NCBI RefSeq assembly: GCF_008632455.1
Contig: NZ_CP043929.1
Span: forward strand, 4,464,001 to 4,528,000
Source of the DNA: Methylomonas rhizoryzae
Lineage (GTDB): Bacteria > Pseudomonadota > Gammaproteobacteria > Methylococcales > Methylomonadaceae
DNA: 64,000 nt
Direction: 5' to 3'
Shown: positions 32,847-41,849 of the stretch, piece by piece
How positions within the stretch are numbered: the stretch's first letter is position 1
Layout of the letters: each line of letters begins with the position of its first letter
The notes under the pieces: generated by a model
Told to the model about the DNA's origin: nothing
The model's database searches: none
The model's input: the letters and a program-made list of their open reading frames with translations, nothing else
Translations under genes and position numbers: made by a program

Positions 32847-34046
32847 CTACCTCAAATTTTCGATAAAGGTTTTGATGCGCTGCGCGGCTTCCACGCATTC
32901 TGTCAACGGCGCAACCAAGGCAATGCGCACGTGGTTGGCGCCGGGGTTGATGCCGTTGCTGTCGCGGGACAAATAACTGCCCGGCAACACGGTAATGTTT
33001 TGTTCGGCGAATAATTGCCGGGCAAATTCGGTATCACTGATAGACGTCTTCAGCCAGATATAAAAACCGGCCGGCGGCCGGCTGATCTCGCATACGTCTT
33101 TGAGAATATCGATGAAGGCGGTGAATTTGTCGCGGTACATCTCGCGGTTACGCCTAACATGTTCTTCGTCGTTCCAGGCGGCGATGCTGGCGTGCTGGGT
33201 CGGCACCGGCATCGGGCAGCCGTGGTAGGTGCGGTATTTGAAATACTGATTCAACACCGCGGCATCGCCGGCCACAAAGCCGGAGCGCAAGCCCGGTGCA
33301 TTGGAGCGCTTGGACAGGCTTTGGAAAATCACGCAGCGTTTGAAAGCGGTACTGCCGGCGGCGTAAGCACTTTGCAGCAAGCCCTGCGGCGGATTAGTCT
33401 CGTCGTCGTACAGTTCGGTATAACATTCGTCCGAAGCCACCACAAAATCGTATGTTTCCGCCAATGCCAATAATTTCAGATGATCGGCTTGTGACATCAC
33501 CGCCCCGGTCGGGTTGCCGGGCGAACAGATGAACGCCAATTGGCAGCGCCGCCAAATGTCAGCCGGCACACTGTCGAAATCCGGCAAATAGCCGTTTTCC
33601 GCCGTCGTATTCAGATAATACGGCTCGGCACCGGCCAACAACGCCGCACCTTCGTAGATCTGATAGAACGGATTCGGCATCAGCACCACCGGCTTGTCGG
33701 CCGGATCGACCACCGCCTGCACCAACGAAAACAGCGCTTCCCGGGTGCCGTTGACCGGCAGCACCTGGGTTTCCGGATCCACGCTCGCATCCGGCAGCGC
33801 GAACCGCCGGCAGGTCCACGCCGCAATGGCGGCACGCAATTCCGGCAAGCCTTTGGTGGTCGGATAGTGCGCCAGGCCATGCAGATGTTGCAGCAAAGCC
33901 TCTTGAATGAAATGCGGCGTCGGATGCTTGGGCTCGCCGATCGACATGGCGATATGCGCTTTGTCGGCCGGCGGCGTAATGCCTTGCTTGAGCGCCGCCA
34001 GTTTTTCGAACGGATAAGGATGCAGTTGGTTTAAATTCGGATTCAT
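32847..34046 (-). CDS. dapC: Succinyldiaminopimelate transaminase
   Basis: PLP-dependent class I/II aminotransferase acting after dapD in the succinylase branch of lysine biosynthesis. The 399 residues start MNPNLNQLHPYPFEKL, typical of DapC. SIGEPKHPTP, CSPGNPTGAVMS, ASDECYTELYDD (PLP Asp and Tyr) and the Schiff-base Lys in FQSLSKRSNAPGLRSG are visible. Its stop touches the REP-like repeat in the dapD spacer, and an M48 protease gene ends 6 bases upstream of its start. Confidence 0.95.
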   Translation of the reverse strand: MNPNLNQLHPYPFEKLAALKQGITPPADKAHIAMSIGEPKHPTPHFIQEALLQHLHGLAHYPTTKGLPELRAAIAAWTCRRFALPDASVDPETQVLPVNGTREALFSLVQAVVDPADKPVVLMPNPFYQIYEGAALLAGAEPYYLNTTAENGYLPDFDSVPADIWRRCQLAFICSPGNPTGAVMSQADHLKLLALAETYDFVVASDECYTELYDDETNPPQGLLQSAYAAGSTAFKRCVIFQSLSKRSNAPGLRSGFVAGDAAVLNQYFKYRTYHGCPMPVPTQHASIAAWNDEEHVRRNREMYRDKFTAFIDILKDVCEISRPPAGFYIWLKTSISDTEFARQLFAEQNITVLPGSYLSRDSNGINPGANHVRIALVAPLTECVEAAQRIKTFIENLR

Positions 34047-34052
34047 CTCGGT

Positions 34053-34838
34053 TTACTTACTACAGCGCGGCTGTTTGCCGGCACGCATGGCCTGTTGTTG
34101 CAATTGCACGGCTTGCGGGATCTGCTGGTTTAAATTGTCGATACGGCTGGCATGCGAAGGGTGGGTCGACATGAACTCCACCGGCTGCCCGCCTTGCGAA
34201 GCTCTATCCATCTTCAACCAAAGGTTAATGCTTTGGCGCGGATCGAATCCGGCTTTGGCCATTAAATTCAGGCCTATGGTATCGGCCTCGCTTTCCTGCA
34301 CCCGGCTGAACGGCAATATCAGTCCGTATTGAGCGCCCAGCCCCAATGCCCCCATGGCCATCTGCCCCATCTGGCTTTGCGGATTGGCCATGGCTTGCAC
34401 CATCGACAAGCCGGTGCTGACCGCGGTTTCTTGCGACAAGCGCTCGTTACTGTGCCGGGACAATACGTGACCCACTTCGTGGCCGATAACCGCAGCCAAC
34501 TGGTCTTGATTGTCCACCAATTGGATCAGGCCCGAATGCACGCCGATTTTATTACCCGGCAACGCAAACGCGTTCAAACTATCGTCTTGAAACACCACCA
34601 CTTCCCATTGCCCGCCGGTCACGGAAGTAATCGCATACGCCACGCATTGCGCGAATCGGTTAAAGCCGGCGTTGTTACTGACCGGATTTTTGCTTTTCAT
34701 CGTGTCGAAGGCCTGCAAGCCCATTTGGTCGACCTGACTGTCCGGCATATAGATGAATTGACTACGTCCGGTCGGGCTGGTAACGCACGCGGCCGCGACC
34801 AGCGCTACTGCGCATAATCCGAAAAGTTTTTTCGGCAT
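34053..34838 (-). CDS. M48-family metalloprotease lipoprotein (LoiP-like)
   Basis: A 261-residue predicted outer-membrane lipoprotein protease. From ATG 34838 (MPKKLFGLCAVALVAAAC, lipobox AAAC) it carries the zinc motif HEVGH (VIGHEVGHVLSRH) and the third-ligand Glu in RVQESEADTIGLNLM. The C-terminal part ends with the HPSH motif (STHPSHASRIDNL) of the M48B/LoiP-YcaL group. AAGGAGG lies before 34838, so the longer in-frame start at 34880 is rejected. It likely takes part in envelope protein quality control. It is upstream of, and probably co-transcribed with, dapC. Confidence 0.93.
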   Translation of the reverse strand: MPKKLFGLCAVALVAAACVTSPTGRSQFIYMPDSQVDQMGLQAFDTMKSKNPVSNNAGFNRFAQCVAYAITSVTGGQWEVVVFQDDSLNAFALPGNKIGVHSGLIQLVDNQDQLAAVIGHEVGHVLSRHSNERLSQETAVSTGLSMVQAMANPQSQMGQMAMGALGLGAQYGLILPFSRVQESEADTIGLNLMAKAGFDPRQSINLWLKMDRASQGGQPVEFMSTHPSHASRIDNLNQQIPQAVQLQQQAMRAGKQPRCSK

Positions 34839-34933
34839 GGCCACCCTCCTTAAAAAACAAAACGCCATTTTACCGTACATTATTCGCCTACCTGTAATTC
34901 AGACCACAACCTGAAACCACGCGAGGCCAGCGG

Positions 34934-35962
34934 TTAGGGATATAAAGCGACCGTTTCCAAACCCAGAATTTCAGGTAAGCCGAACATCAAATTCATGTTC
35001 TGCACAGCCTGACCGGACGCGCCTTTCACCAAATTGTCTATCACCGACAATACCACGACGGTATTGCCGTCCTGCGGCTGGTGCACGGCAAGCTGGCAGC
35101 GGTTGCTGCCTCGCACGTTACGGGTGTCCGCATGACTGCCGGCCGGCAACACGTCGACGAAAGGCTCGGCTTGGTAACGGTTTTCGAACAAGGCCTGCAG
35201 GTCGACGCCTTGTTCCAAGCGCGCATACAATGTGGCATGGATGCCGCGTATCATCGGCGTCAAATGCGGAACGAAGGTTAAACCTACCGATTGTCCCGCC
35301 ACTTGCCGCAAGCCCTGCTTGATTTCCGGCAAATGCCTGTGCCCCGGCACGCCGTAGGCTTTAAAACTCTCGCCGGCTTCGCTCATCAGCGACGACAGCT
35401 CGGCTTTGCGCCCGGCCCCGCTGACCCCGGATTTGGCGTCGGCGATCAAATTTGCCGCATCTATCAATCCCGCTTCCAGCATCGGCAGGAAGCCCAACTG
35501 CACCGCAGTAGGATAACAACCGGGGCAGGCAATCAAGCGTGCATTTCGAATGGCGTCCCGCTTGAGTTCCGGCAAGCCGTACACGGCTTCGGCAATCAAA
35601 TCCGGACTAGAGTGGCTCATGCCGTACCATTTTTCCCATTCCGCCACGTCTTTAATCCGAAAATCGGCGGACAAATCGATGACTTTGACGTCGCGTTGCA
35701 AAAGCTGCGCGGCCATCGTCATCGCCGTGCCGTTCGGGGTGGCGAAAAAGACGACGTCGCACTCGGCCAAACGCTCGATCTCGGGGGGTGTAAACGACAG
35801 GCCGCACAAACCTCGCAAGCTGGGATATACGCTGTCGACGCGTTGTCCGGCGTCGGCGCGCGAGGTGACCGCTACAACTTCCACCTCGGTATGCAACAGC
35901 AATAACCTCAGTAATTCGACCCCTGTATAGCCGGTGCCGCCCACAATTCCCGCACGTATCAT
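34934..35962 (-). CDS. argC: N-acetyl-gamma-glutamyl-phosphate reductase
   Basis: NADPH-dependent third step of arginine biosynthesis. The 342 residues begin MIRAGIVGGTGYTGVELLRLL (Rossmann GxxGxxG). The catalytic Cys is in IACPGCYPTAVQLGF, and GHRHLPEI and TPHLTPMIRGI-like blocks (VPHLTPMIRGIHAT) follow. It is a single gene; other arginine genes are not in the window. A 95-base gap separates it from the M48 gene. Confidence 0.97.
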   Translation of the reverse strand: MIRAGIVGGTGYTGVELLRLLLLHTEVEVVAVTSRADAGQRVDSVYPSLRGLCGLSFTPPEIERLAECDVVFFATPNGTAMTMAAQLLQRDVKVIDLSADFRIKDVAEWEKWYGMSHSSPDLIAEAVYGLPELKRDAIRNARLIACPGCYPTAVQLGFLPMLEAGLIDAANLIADAKSGVSGAGRKAELSSLMSEAGESFKAYGVPGHRHLPEIKQGLRQVAGQSVGLTFVPHLTPMIRGIHATLYARLEQGVDLQALFENRYQAEPFVDVLPAGSHADTRNVRGSNRCQLAVHQPQDGNTVVVLSVIDNLVKGASGQAVQNMNLMFGLPEILGLETVALYP

Positions 35963-36075
35963 TTAAATTCCCGCCAATAAAAACACTTGCTCGCATAAAC
36001 CAACGGCTTGCGAGACGAATTTGCTCGATAAAGCGGCATATAATAATGCGATTTGGCGGTGAAAGGCGGTTAGCA

Positions 36076-37053
36076 ATGCGCGCGATTGATATTGTCTCAA
36101 CCGAAAGCGGCAATGCTTTGCTATTGCGAGACTTTCCGCGCCCGCTGCCAGGCGACGGTGAAGTACTGATTCAGGTCGCGGCTGCCGGCGTCAATCGGCC
36201 GGATTTAATGCAGCGGCAGGGTGTCTATCCGCCGCCGCCCGGTGCATCTGATCTACTTGGATTAGAGGTGGCCGGCACCATAGTCGAAACCGGCCCCGGC
36301 GTCCAAGGCTATAAGGTCGGCGATGCGGTTTGCGCATTGCTCACAGGAGGCGGGTACGCCGAGTTTTGTTTGGCCCCCGCCGGCAGCTGTCTGCCGGTTC
36401 CGGCCGGGCTCAGCATGATAGAAGCCGCAGCCTTACCGGAAACCTTTTTCACCGTGTGGAGCAATCTGTTTCAACGCGGACGCTTGCTGCCGGGAGAAAG
36501 CGTGTTGGTACACGGCGGCGCCAGCGGTATCGGCACCACCGCCATTCAATTGGCCCGCGCGTTCGGCAACAGCTGTTACGTCACGGCCGGCAGTCCGGAT
36601 AAATGCCAACGCTGTTTAGCGTTGGGCGCAGCCGCCGCCATCGATTACCGCCGTGACGATTTCGTCGCGCAAATCCTGCAACTGACGGCCGGCCAAGGCG
36701 TGGATTTGGTATTGGACATGATAGGCGGCGACTATTTTCCCCGCAATTTAAAATGCTTGGCAGCCGAAGGCCGTTTGGTGCAAATTGCGATTCAAAACGG
36801 CGCCCGGAGCGAAATTCAACTCTGGCAAGTCATGAGCAAGCGTCTGACTATCACTGGATCAACCTTGCGTAGCCGAGACCAAGCGTTTAAAAGCCGGATT
36901 GCGGCAGAGCTAAGCGAACGCGTCTGGCCGTTATTGGCAAGCGGCTCGATCAAGCCAGTCATAGATCGTACGTTTCCGTTAGCCGCAGCCGAACAAGCTC
37001 ATGCTTATTTAGCCGACGGCCGACATTTTGGCAAAATCGTTCTGGAGTTATAA
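36076..37053 (+). CDS. NAD(P)H-quinone oxidoreductase, zinc-free MDR (PIG3-like)
   Basis: A 325-residue medium-chain dehydrogenase/reductase of the quinone oxidoreductase/PIG3 subgroup. It shows AAGVNRPDLMQRQGVYPPPPGASDLLGLEVAGTI in pieces (N-terminal GroES-like domain), then LVHGGASGIGTTAIQLA (nucleotide-binding loop AxxGxG variant), and lacks the zinc ligands. ATG 36076 is chosen because AAGGCGG precedes it by 6 bases; the in-frame 36046 start has no such support. The next gene begins at the base after its stop, so the two are co-translated. Confidence 0.93.
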   Translation: MRAIDIVSTESGNALLLRDFPRPLPGDGEVLIQVAAAGVNRPDLMQRQGVYPPPPGASDLLGLEVAGTIVETGPGVQGYKVGDAVCALLTGGGYAEFCLAPAGSCLPVPAGLSMIEAAALPETFFTVWSNLFQRGRLLPGESVLVHGGASGIGTTAIQLARAFGNSCYVTAGSPDKCQRCLALGAAAAIDYRRDDFVAQILQLTAGQGVDLVLDMIGGDYFPRNLKCLAAEGRLVQIAIQNGARSEIQLWQVMSKRLTITGSTLRSRDQAFKSRIAAELSERVWPLLASGSIKPVIDRTFPLAAAEQAHAYLADGRHFGKIVLEL

Positions 37054-37905
37054 ATGACATACACCACCTTGATTTCCGCATCCGAGTTAGCCTGCCGGAT
37101 AAACAAGCCGGATTGGCTGGTATTCGACTGCCGTTTTTCGCTGGCCGACCCAGAGGCCGGTGCCAGAGCTTACCGGCAAGGTCATATTCCCAATGCCCGC
37201 TACGCGGATTTGAATCGGCAGCTTTCCAAACCCGTTAACAGTTATAGCGGTCGTCACCCGCTGCCGGATTTTGCCGCGCTTACCAAGCAATTAGGCGCTT
37301 GGGGGGTTGGCAACCGCAGCCAAGTCGTGGTGTACGACGATGCCGGCGGCGCTTTTGCCGGCCGCCTCTGGTGGTTGCTGCGTAGCATGGGTCACGAAAC
37401 CGTTGCGGTACTGGACGGCGGCATTCAACAATGGCAAAAACAACAACTTCCGCTGACGACTATTCTGCCGAAAGTCGTCGCAAGTCAATTTCGCTGCTAT
37501 TTGAATTCCGAAGCTTGGCTAAGCGCTAGGCAGGTGGAAAACGGCTTGGCTGCGAGAACGTTAACACTGATCGACGCCCGGACTCCGGAACGCTATCTAG
37601 GCCGCAAAGAACCCATAGACCCGGTGGCCGGTCACGTGCCTAAAGCCCTAAACCGCCCGTTTCAAGCAAATTTGACTCCAGAAGGTTTATTTTTACCGGC
37701 GGCACGCTTGAAACGGGAATTCCAAGCCTTGATCGGCTCGTATGCTGCAACGCAAACCGCACACATGTGCGGTTCCGGAGTAACGGCCTGCCACAACGTA
37801 TTGGCCATGGAAGTCGCCGGCTTGCCGGGCTCCAAGCTGTATGCCGGATCGTGGAGCGAATGGATAATCGACAAAAATCGCGGGGTTGCGCGCGAAAACG
37901 CATGA
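37054..37905 (+). CDS. sseA: Sulfurtransferase (3-mercaptopyruvate/thiosulfate type)
   Basis: A two-domain rhodanese of 283 residues. The first domain is inactive, and the second carries the catalytic cysteine in MCGSGVTACHN (about residue 236). CGSGVTA is the loop of mercaptopyruvate sulfurtransferases, while thiosulfate enzymes have CRKGVTA. Domain-linking and terminal blocks (YDDAGGAFAGRLWWLLR, LYAGSWSEWI) are normal. It starts immediately after the upstream oxidoreductase stop (TAA-ATG). Confidence 0.93.
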   Translation: MTYTTLISASELACRINKPDWLVFDCRFSLADPEAGARAYRQGHIPNARYADLNRQLSKPVNSYSGRHPLPDFAALTKQLGAWGVGNRSQVVVYDDAGGAFAGRLWWLLRSMGHETVAVLDGGIQQWQKQQLPLTTILPKVVASQFRCYLNSEAWLSARQVENGLAARTLTLIDARTPERYLGRKEPIDPVAGHVPKALNRPFQANLTPEGLFLPAARLKREFQALIGSYAATQTAHMCGSGVTACHNVLAMEVAGLPGSKLYAGSWSEWIIDKNRGVARENA

Positions 37906-37985
37906 TGTCGGCAACTGCTAAGCTTTAAGGGGATGAGGCTAAACCAGCCTTTAGATGGAAAGAAATGCGGGAACGGGATACACAG

Positions 37986-38009
37986 AAAAAGGGGCTATGT
38001 AAGCCCCTT
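37986..38009 (-). terminator. Terminator of the small secreted helical protein gene
   Basis: On the minus strand, a stem of AGCCCC/GGGGCT (38002-38007 with 37991-37996, extendable by one imperfect pair) with a short loop is followed by TTTTT. It lies 14 bases past the stop. Confidence 0.75.
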
Positions 38010-38022
38010 CAATCAACCGTAA

Positions 38023-38409
38023 TTACAGCAACGATTTTAAAGTCGCATTTTTTTCTTTTGCGGCTTTCAGATGTTCTTTGGATTCGGTCAGGTTGGCCGA
38101 TTTCGCTGCGGTAATCGCTGCTTTCAAATGTTGTCTGACTTTGGAGTTTTCTCTCGCTACTTTATCGTTCGCGTTCAACTCTTCGCTGAAGTTGGATGCT
38201 TTTCTGATCAGGGCAGCAACTTCGGCATCTTCAGCGCCGTTATCGATGGCAGTTTCCGCTTCAGTGATTCGATCGTTAACACCTTTTATGACATCGATCG
38301 GTTTAACAGAAATCCTGCCTGGATCGGACTCAGCAACCGCAGATGTCGAGAAGCTACCCATAGCAACAGCCAAAGAGAATGCAACAACGGCACTTTTAAA
38401 AATTTTCAT
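38023..38409 (-). CDS. Secreted small alpha-helical protein
   Basis: A 128-residue protein. A signal peptide is clear (MKIFKSAVVAFSLAVAMG, cleaved at AVAE near residue 28). The mature part is predicted almost entirely helical and rich in Ala, Lys, Glu and Asn, with AETAIDNGAEDAEVAALIRKA-like heptad spacing and no cysteines. No family is recognised. It is likely periplasmic, perhaps a small chaperone- or scaffold-like protein. ATG 38409 was chosen because GAGG lies about 9 bases upstream and the signal peptide begins there. Confidence 0.78.
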   Translation of the reverse strand: MKIFKSAVVAFSLAVAMGSFSTSAVAESDPGRISVKPIDVIKGVNDRITEAETAIDNGAEDAEVAALIRKASNFSEELNANDKVARENSKVRQHLKAAITAAKSANLTESKEHLKAAKEKNATLKSLL

Positions 38410-38564
38410 GTATTGAACCTCGCAGTTATTTTTATAAACACACACAGCGTCGCCTTGAATTAAACCACCATATGCGGCTGGGGATAATAGCATAGAAATT
38501 GAGGTTTCATAGCATGCTTGTTACCAAGTCATGACAATTTGCAGAATTTTTAATGAACTTTTCG

Positions 38565-39401
38565 TTACTCTACGCTAACCAGGATTTTGTCCAGCCATCC
38601 GGTCGGCAACAATCGTTTCAGCCAGGCGAACAAATGGGTAGGCACCGTCACCCGATAACGGGCTTTAGGCCGTTTGGCGGTCATAGCCTGAAAAACTTTT
38701 TCGGCCACGGCATTCGCCGGCAAGGTAAATGGGGCCGCCGGGCCGATCTTCTGCAATCTGGCTTCCATAGCCAGATACGTTTGGCGATGAGGACTTTGGT
38801 TGACGTCGATATATTGCTTATACATCGAAAACGCATTGGCGCGAAACCGGCTTTCTATTGGGCCCGGCTCCACTAATACAACGTGTATCCCGGTTCCCCG
38901 CAACTCCAAACGCAGGGTATCCGCCAATCCTTCCAATGCGAATTTACTGGCGTTATAGGCCCCGCGAAATTTCATCGCGACAAAACCCAATACCGAACTG
39001 TTATAGACGATTCGTCCCATTCCTTGCTTGCGCATCAAGGGTAGAATTAAATTGGTTAATTCGTGAGTGCCGAAAAAATTGGTCTCGAATTGATTGCGCA
39101 ACGCTTCACGGCTTAAATCCTCCACCGCCCCCGGCTGCCCGAACGCCGCATTATTGAATAAGCCATCGATTTTTCCACCGGTAATCTCGGCCAATTCCGC
39201 TACCGCGCGATGCACACTGGCCGAATCGGCCAAATCCAACGGCAAACATTCAAAACCTTCCGCCATCAGCCTCTCCACGTCTTCCGGCTTGCGCGCGGAA
39301 CAAATCACCCGAAATCCCCGGCTTTTCAGTAACACTGCCGTGGCGTAGCCGATTCCGGAAGAACAACCGGTGATGAAAACCGTTCGATTGGGAGCATTCA
39401 T
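38565..39401 (-). CDS. Short-chain dehydrogenase/reductase
   Basis: A 278-residue classical SDR oxidoreductase. The cofactor motif TGCSSGIGYATA is at about residues 10-21, NNAAFGQPG is the NAG-type motif, and the catalytic Ser and YNASK (Tyr-x3-Lys) are present. An Arg in the beta2 region (CSARKPED) hints at NADP(H). The C-terminal extension (AWLKRLLPTGWLDKIL) is hydrophobic, as in membrane-associated SDRs of lipid or retinol type. The ATG overlaps the stop of the upstream DUF4124 gene as ATGA. The substrate is unknown. Confidence 0.9.
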   Translation of the reverse strand: MNAPNRTVFITGCSSGIGYATAVLLKSRGFRVICSARKPEDVERLMAEGFECLPLDLADSASVHRAVAELAEITGGKIDGLFNNAAFGQPGAVEDLSREALRNQFETNFFGTHELTNLILPLMRKQGMGRIVYNSSVLGFVAMKFRGAYNASKFALEGLADTLRLELRGTGIHVVLVEPGPIESRFRANAFSMYKQYIDVNQSPHRQTYLAMEARLQKIGPAAPFTLPANAVAEKVFQAMTAKRPKARYRVTVPTHLFAWLKRLLPTGWLDKILVSVE

Positions 39402-39985
39402 TGTTTTAACTCGGATTCGTTGAACATGAATACGGCACCGGAGCTGCAACTGATTGAAAACACCAAGTTTTCTAGACTGCTCTTGCCGTGCAAATCATCC
39501 GTTTCGACCCGCTGACAATTCCCGCTCGTCAAAGCTTTTTCGGCCGCCAGCCGCCGATATTTCTCGATATCCGGTAACCGCTGTTCGAATGACTTGACTA
39601 GCGCCGGCAATTTACCCGGCTGATAAGGCGGAATCGCAAAAGCGGAAAACTGTAACGGTTTTTGTTTGATCAATGCCTGAGTCAGCTCGCTTTCCTGCTT
39701 GGCCAATTGTTCTCTTTGGATGATTGCATCCAATTGGGCCTTTTCGGCTCGCATTTCCTCTTGATGCTGCTGTTGTTCCGCTCGCACTTCGCGCTGGTGC
39801 TGGGATTCGACGGCATTCAAATCCACCCGGCTGCCGGTTTTGGTATTGATCTGCACCGCTTTGTCTTCTTTGGTGCAAGGAGAAGAGCGATAATCTATGT
39901 GTCCCTCTGCATCCGTACACTTATAAACGCCGGCCGAACTTTGGCCGGCAACCGCCAATGCGAGAACAGTAATCAGAACTTTCAT
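39398..39985 (-). CDS. DUF4124-domain secreted protein
   Basis: A 195-residue protein with a signal peptide (MKVLITVLALAVAGQSSAG). The DUF4124 motif follows (VYKCTDAEGHIDYRSSPC, about residues 20-37), and then a long charged coiled-coil segment rich in Gln/Glu/Arg (about 58-105). Two further cysteines lie near the end (GNCQ, ISCSSG). Function of the domain is unknown. It is translationally coupled to the SDR gene (ATGA overlap), so the two are one operon. Confidence 0.85.
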   Translation of the reverse strand: MKVLITVLALAVAGQSSAGVYKCTDAEGHIDYRSSPCTKEDKAVQINTKTGSRVDLNAVESQHQREVRAEQQQHQEEMRAEKAQLDAIIQREQLAKQESELTQALIKQKPLQFSAFAIPPYQPGKLPALVKSFEQRLPDIEKYRRLAAEKALTSGNCQRVETDDLHGKSSLENLVFSISCSSGAVFMFNESELKQ

Positions 39986-40150
39986 GTTTATCTACCTTGC
40001 AAAAGTAACTTGGAACCAGAGCATAAACGGCTGACGGCAAGACGCGCAAATTGACCGTCGCTTGCCCCGAGACACGCCCAATGCCATTTCGACAAGCAAT
40101 GGAAGCAAGGGCATGAGCCCATTCATCGCAACCGTTTTAACGCCTAAACG

Positions 40151-40945
40151 CTAGACCGCTCTATCCGCCTGCAGAGTCGAAACCCGGTAGCAAAATAGTG
40201 CGTTTGCCGGATTGTCGTCAAGCTTCTCCACCATCTCCGGAACAGCATCGGGCAGCACAAACGCCGACGAGACCAGTAAACTCTTGCCTTCCATTTCCGC
40301 GGCGCATTTAAGTCCCAAGCGCGGCATCACCGCAGGCGTTAAATAAGCGAACACCATGTCGCTCCCGGCTAGCGAACATTCCCAAAAATTACGAAAACAA
40401 ACCGTTACGTTCGGTAAACGCCGACAGCGCCAGCGCAATACCAGCCAGGGTAAGGGCGCCTGTTCGACGGCGGTTATTTGCAGATCCGGCAACCGTCGCG
40501 CCAGCGGCACCACCACGCTGCCGATACCGGCACCCAATTCGACCAGATTTTTTGCCCGCTCCGTTTCGGCGAGCCGCGCCAAACCGTCTGCGACCGAATC
40601 GGAAGACAAGTATAAAGGCGCATCGCCCCCGGCGGTTCGCCAAAACACCAACGCGGATACGATAAAGCCAACCATACCGTACTGCCCGGAAATGCCGTTG
40701 CTATGCGCCCACCAAAGCGCAGGCGGGAATAACAGATGTATCCAGCACCACCACATCGGCTGCCGCAGCAAATAAGACAAAAGTGCCGCACTAGCGCCTT
40801 GCAGCCAGACTAACGCCTCTGCATGCCACACGCTAACCGGCAACAACGGCCGCATTGCCGCGACCAACAGCATGGCACCGAGTTGGCAATAAATCGCCGG
40901 AATCAGCTTACCGGCCGGGCGGCGGGGGCGGGCTGCTGCCGTCAT
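40151..40945 (-). CDS. Membrane-anchored SAM-dependent methyltransferase-like protein
   Basis: A 264-residue protein with about four hydrophobic segments in the first 115 residues (LLVAAM, ASAALLSYLL, LLFPPALWW, MVGFIVSALVFW). A class I methyltransferase-like domain follows, with motif I VELGAGIGSVVVPLA and an acidic residue after beta2 (ITAVEQAP). The substrate is unknown. ATG 40945 overlaps the end of motB by 38 bases; an in-frame start at 40999 would overlap more. It is transcribed after motA-motB, so it may be co-expressed with them. Confidence 0.8.
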   Translation of the reverse strand: MTAAARPRRPAGKLIPAIYCQLGAMLLVAAMRPLLPVSVWHAEALVWLQGASAALLSYLLRQPMWWCWIHLLFPPALWWAHSNGISGQYGMVGFIVSALVFWRTAGGDAPLYLSSDSVADGLARLAETERAKNLVELGAGIGSVVVPLARRLPDLQITAVEQAPLPWLVLRWRCRRLPNVTVCFRNFWECSLAGSDMVFAYLTPAVMPRLGLKCAAEMEGKSLLVSSAFVLPDAVPEMVEKLDDNPANALFCYRVSTLQADRAV

Positions 40946-41846
40946 AAGTAGTGCCTTGGGAGGGCTGCTGACCGGCCCGCTCGCCGTCGTGCAAGACATA
41001 TTGCTCGGACTTTCTGTTCATCACGATAATCGATATTCTCCGGTTCATCGGATCGTTAGGGTTATCACGATTGTAAGGGATACTGGAGGCCAAACCCACT
41101 ACCCGTAAAATCTTGTCTTCGCCCAAACCGCCTTCCGTCAGTTGCTGGCGCGCCACGTTGGCCCTCTCGCTGGAAAGCTCCCAATTCGAATAACTACGCC
41201 GGGTACCGGGAAAAGGCAAGGCGTCGGTATGACCGTTGATGGTGACCTTATTCGGCAGTTTATTAATCTCCGAGGCCAATTCTTTTAAGATCATTTTGGC
41301 GTGTTCCTCGATTTCCGAGCTGGCCAATTTGAACATCGGCCGGTTTTGCGCATCAATGATTTGAATTTTCAGACCTTCCGGGGTGGTTTCCAGTTTGATT
41401 TGCTCGCGATACTCCGTCAACTGCGGATTGCCGTCCAATACGGCTTGTATATCCTGCTGCAGTTTTTCCAGGCGGATTTGCTCCTGTTGTTCGGCCAGAA
41501 TTTCAATGTCTTGCGGTGTCGGTGTCTTGACCGGCGAGGGCGGCACGTCGCCAAGATGAACCTGACCTTTTTGCTGCGAACTTAAATCGCTGCCGCCGCC
41601 GGGGATGATCGCGATTCTATCCCCACTCCCTTCACTGCTGCGTAACGAAACCGCGAAAGGATGCTGGAAATATTCCGAAATACCTTCGCGGGTAGCTTGA
41701 TCCGTGGAACCCATCAACCACATCAACAAAAAAAATGCCATCATCGCCGTAACGAAATCCGCATAAGCGATTTTCCAGGCACCGCCGTGGTAAGCGTGAC
41801 GAGCTTTGCGCCTAATCTTTTTAACGATGATGAGGTTTTCAGCCAT
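40908..41846 (-). CDS. motB: Flagellar motor stator protein MotB
   Basis: A 312-residue stator subunit that anchors the proton channel to peptidoglycan. One transmembrane helix carries the proton-accepting aspartate (KIAYADFVTAMMAFF, Asp30). A Pro/Gln-rich linker follows (about 95-135), and then the OmpA-like domain (TINGHTDALPF, YSNWELSSERANVARQQL, NRRISIIV). The C-terminal tail is Pro-rich (SSPPPPPGR). motA starts on the same strand 3 bases upstream. No other flagellar genes lie nearby. Confidence 0.95.
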   Translation of the reverse strand: MAENLIIVKKIRRKARHAYHGGAWKIAYADFVTAMMAFFLLMWLMGSTDQATREGISEYFQHPFAVSLRSSEGSGDRIAIIPGGGSDLSSQQKGQVHLGDVPPSPVKTPTPQDIEILAEQQEQIRLEKLQQDIQAVLDGNPQLTEYREQIKLETTPEGLKIQIIDAQNRPMFKLASSEIEEHAKMILKELASEINKLPNKVTINGHTDALPFPGTRRSYSNWELSSERANVARQQLTEGGLGEDKILRVVGLASSIPYNRDNPNDPMNRRISIIVMNRKSEQYVLHDGERAGQQPSQGTTYDGSSPPPPPGR

Positions 41847-41849
41847 GCC

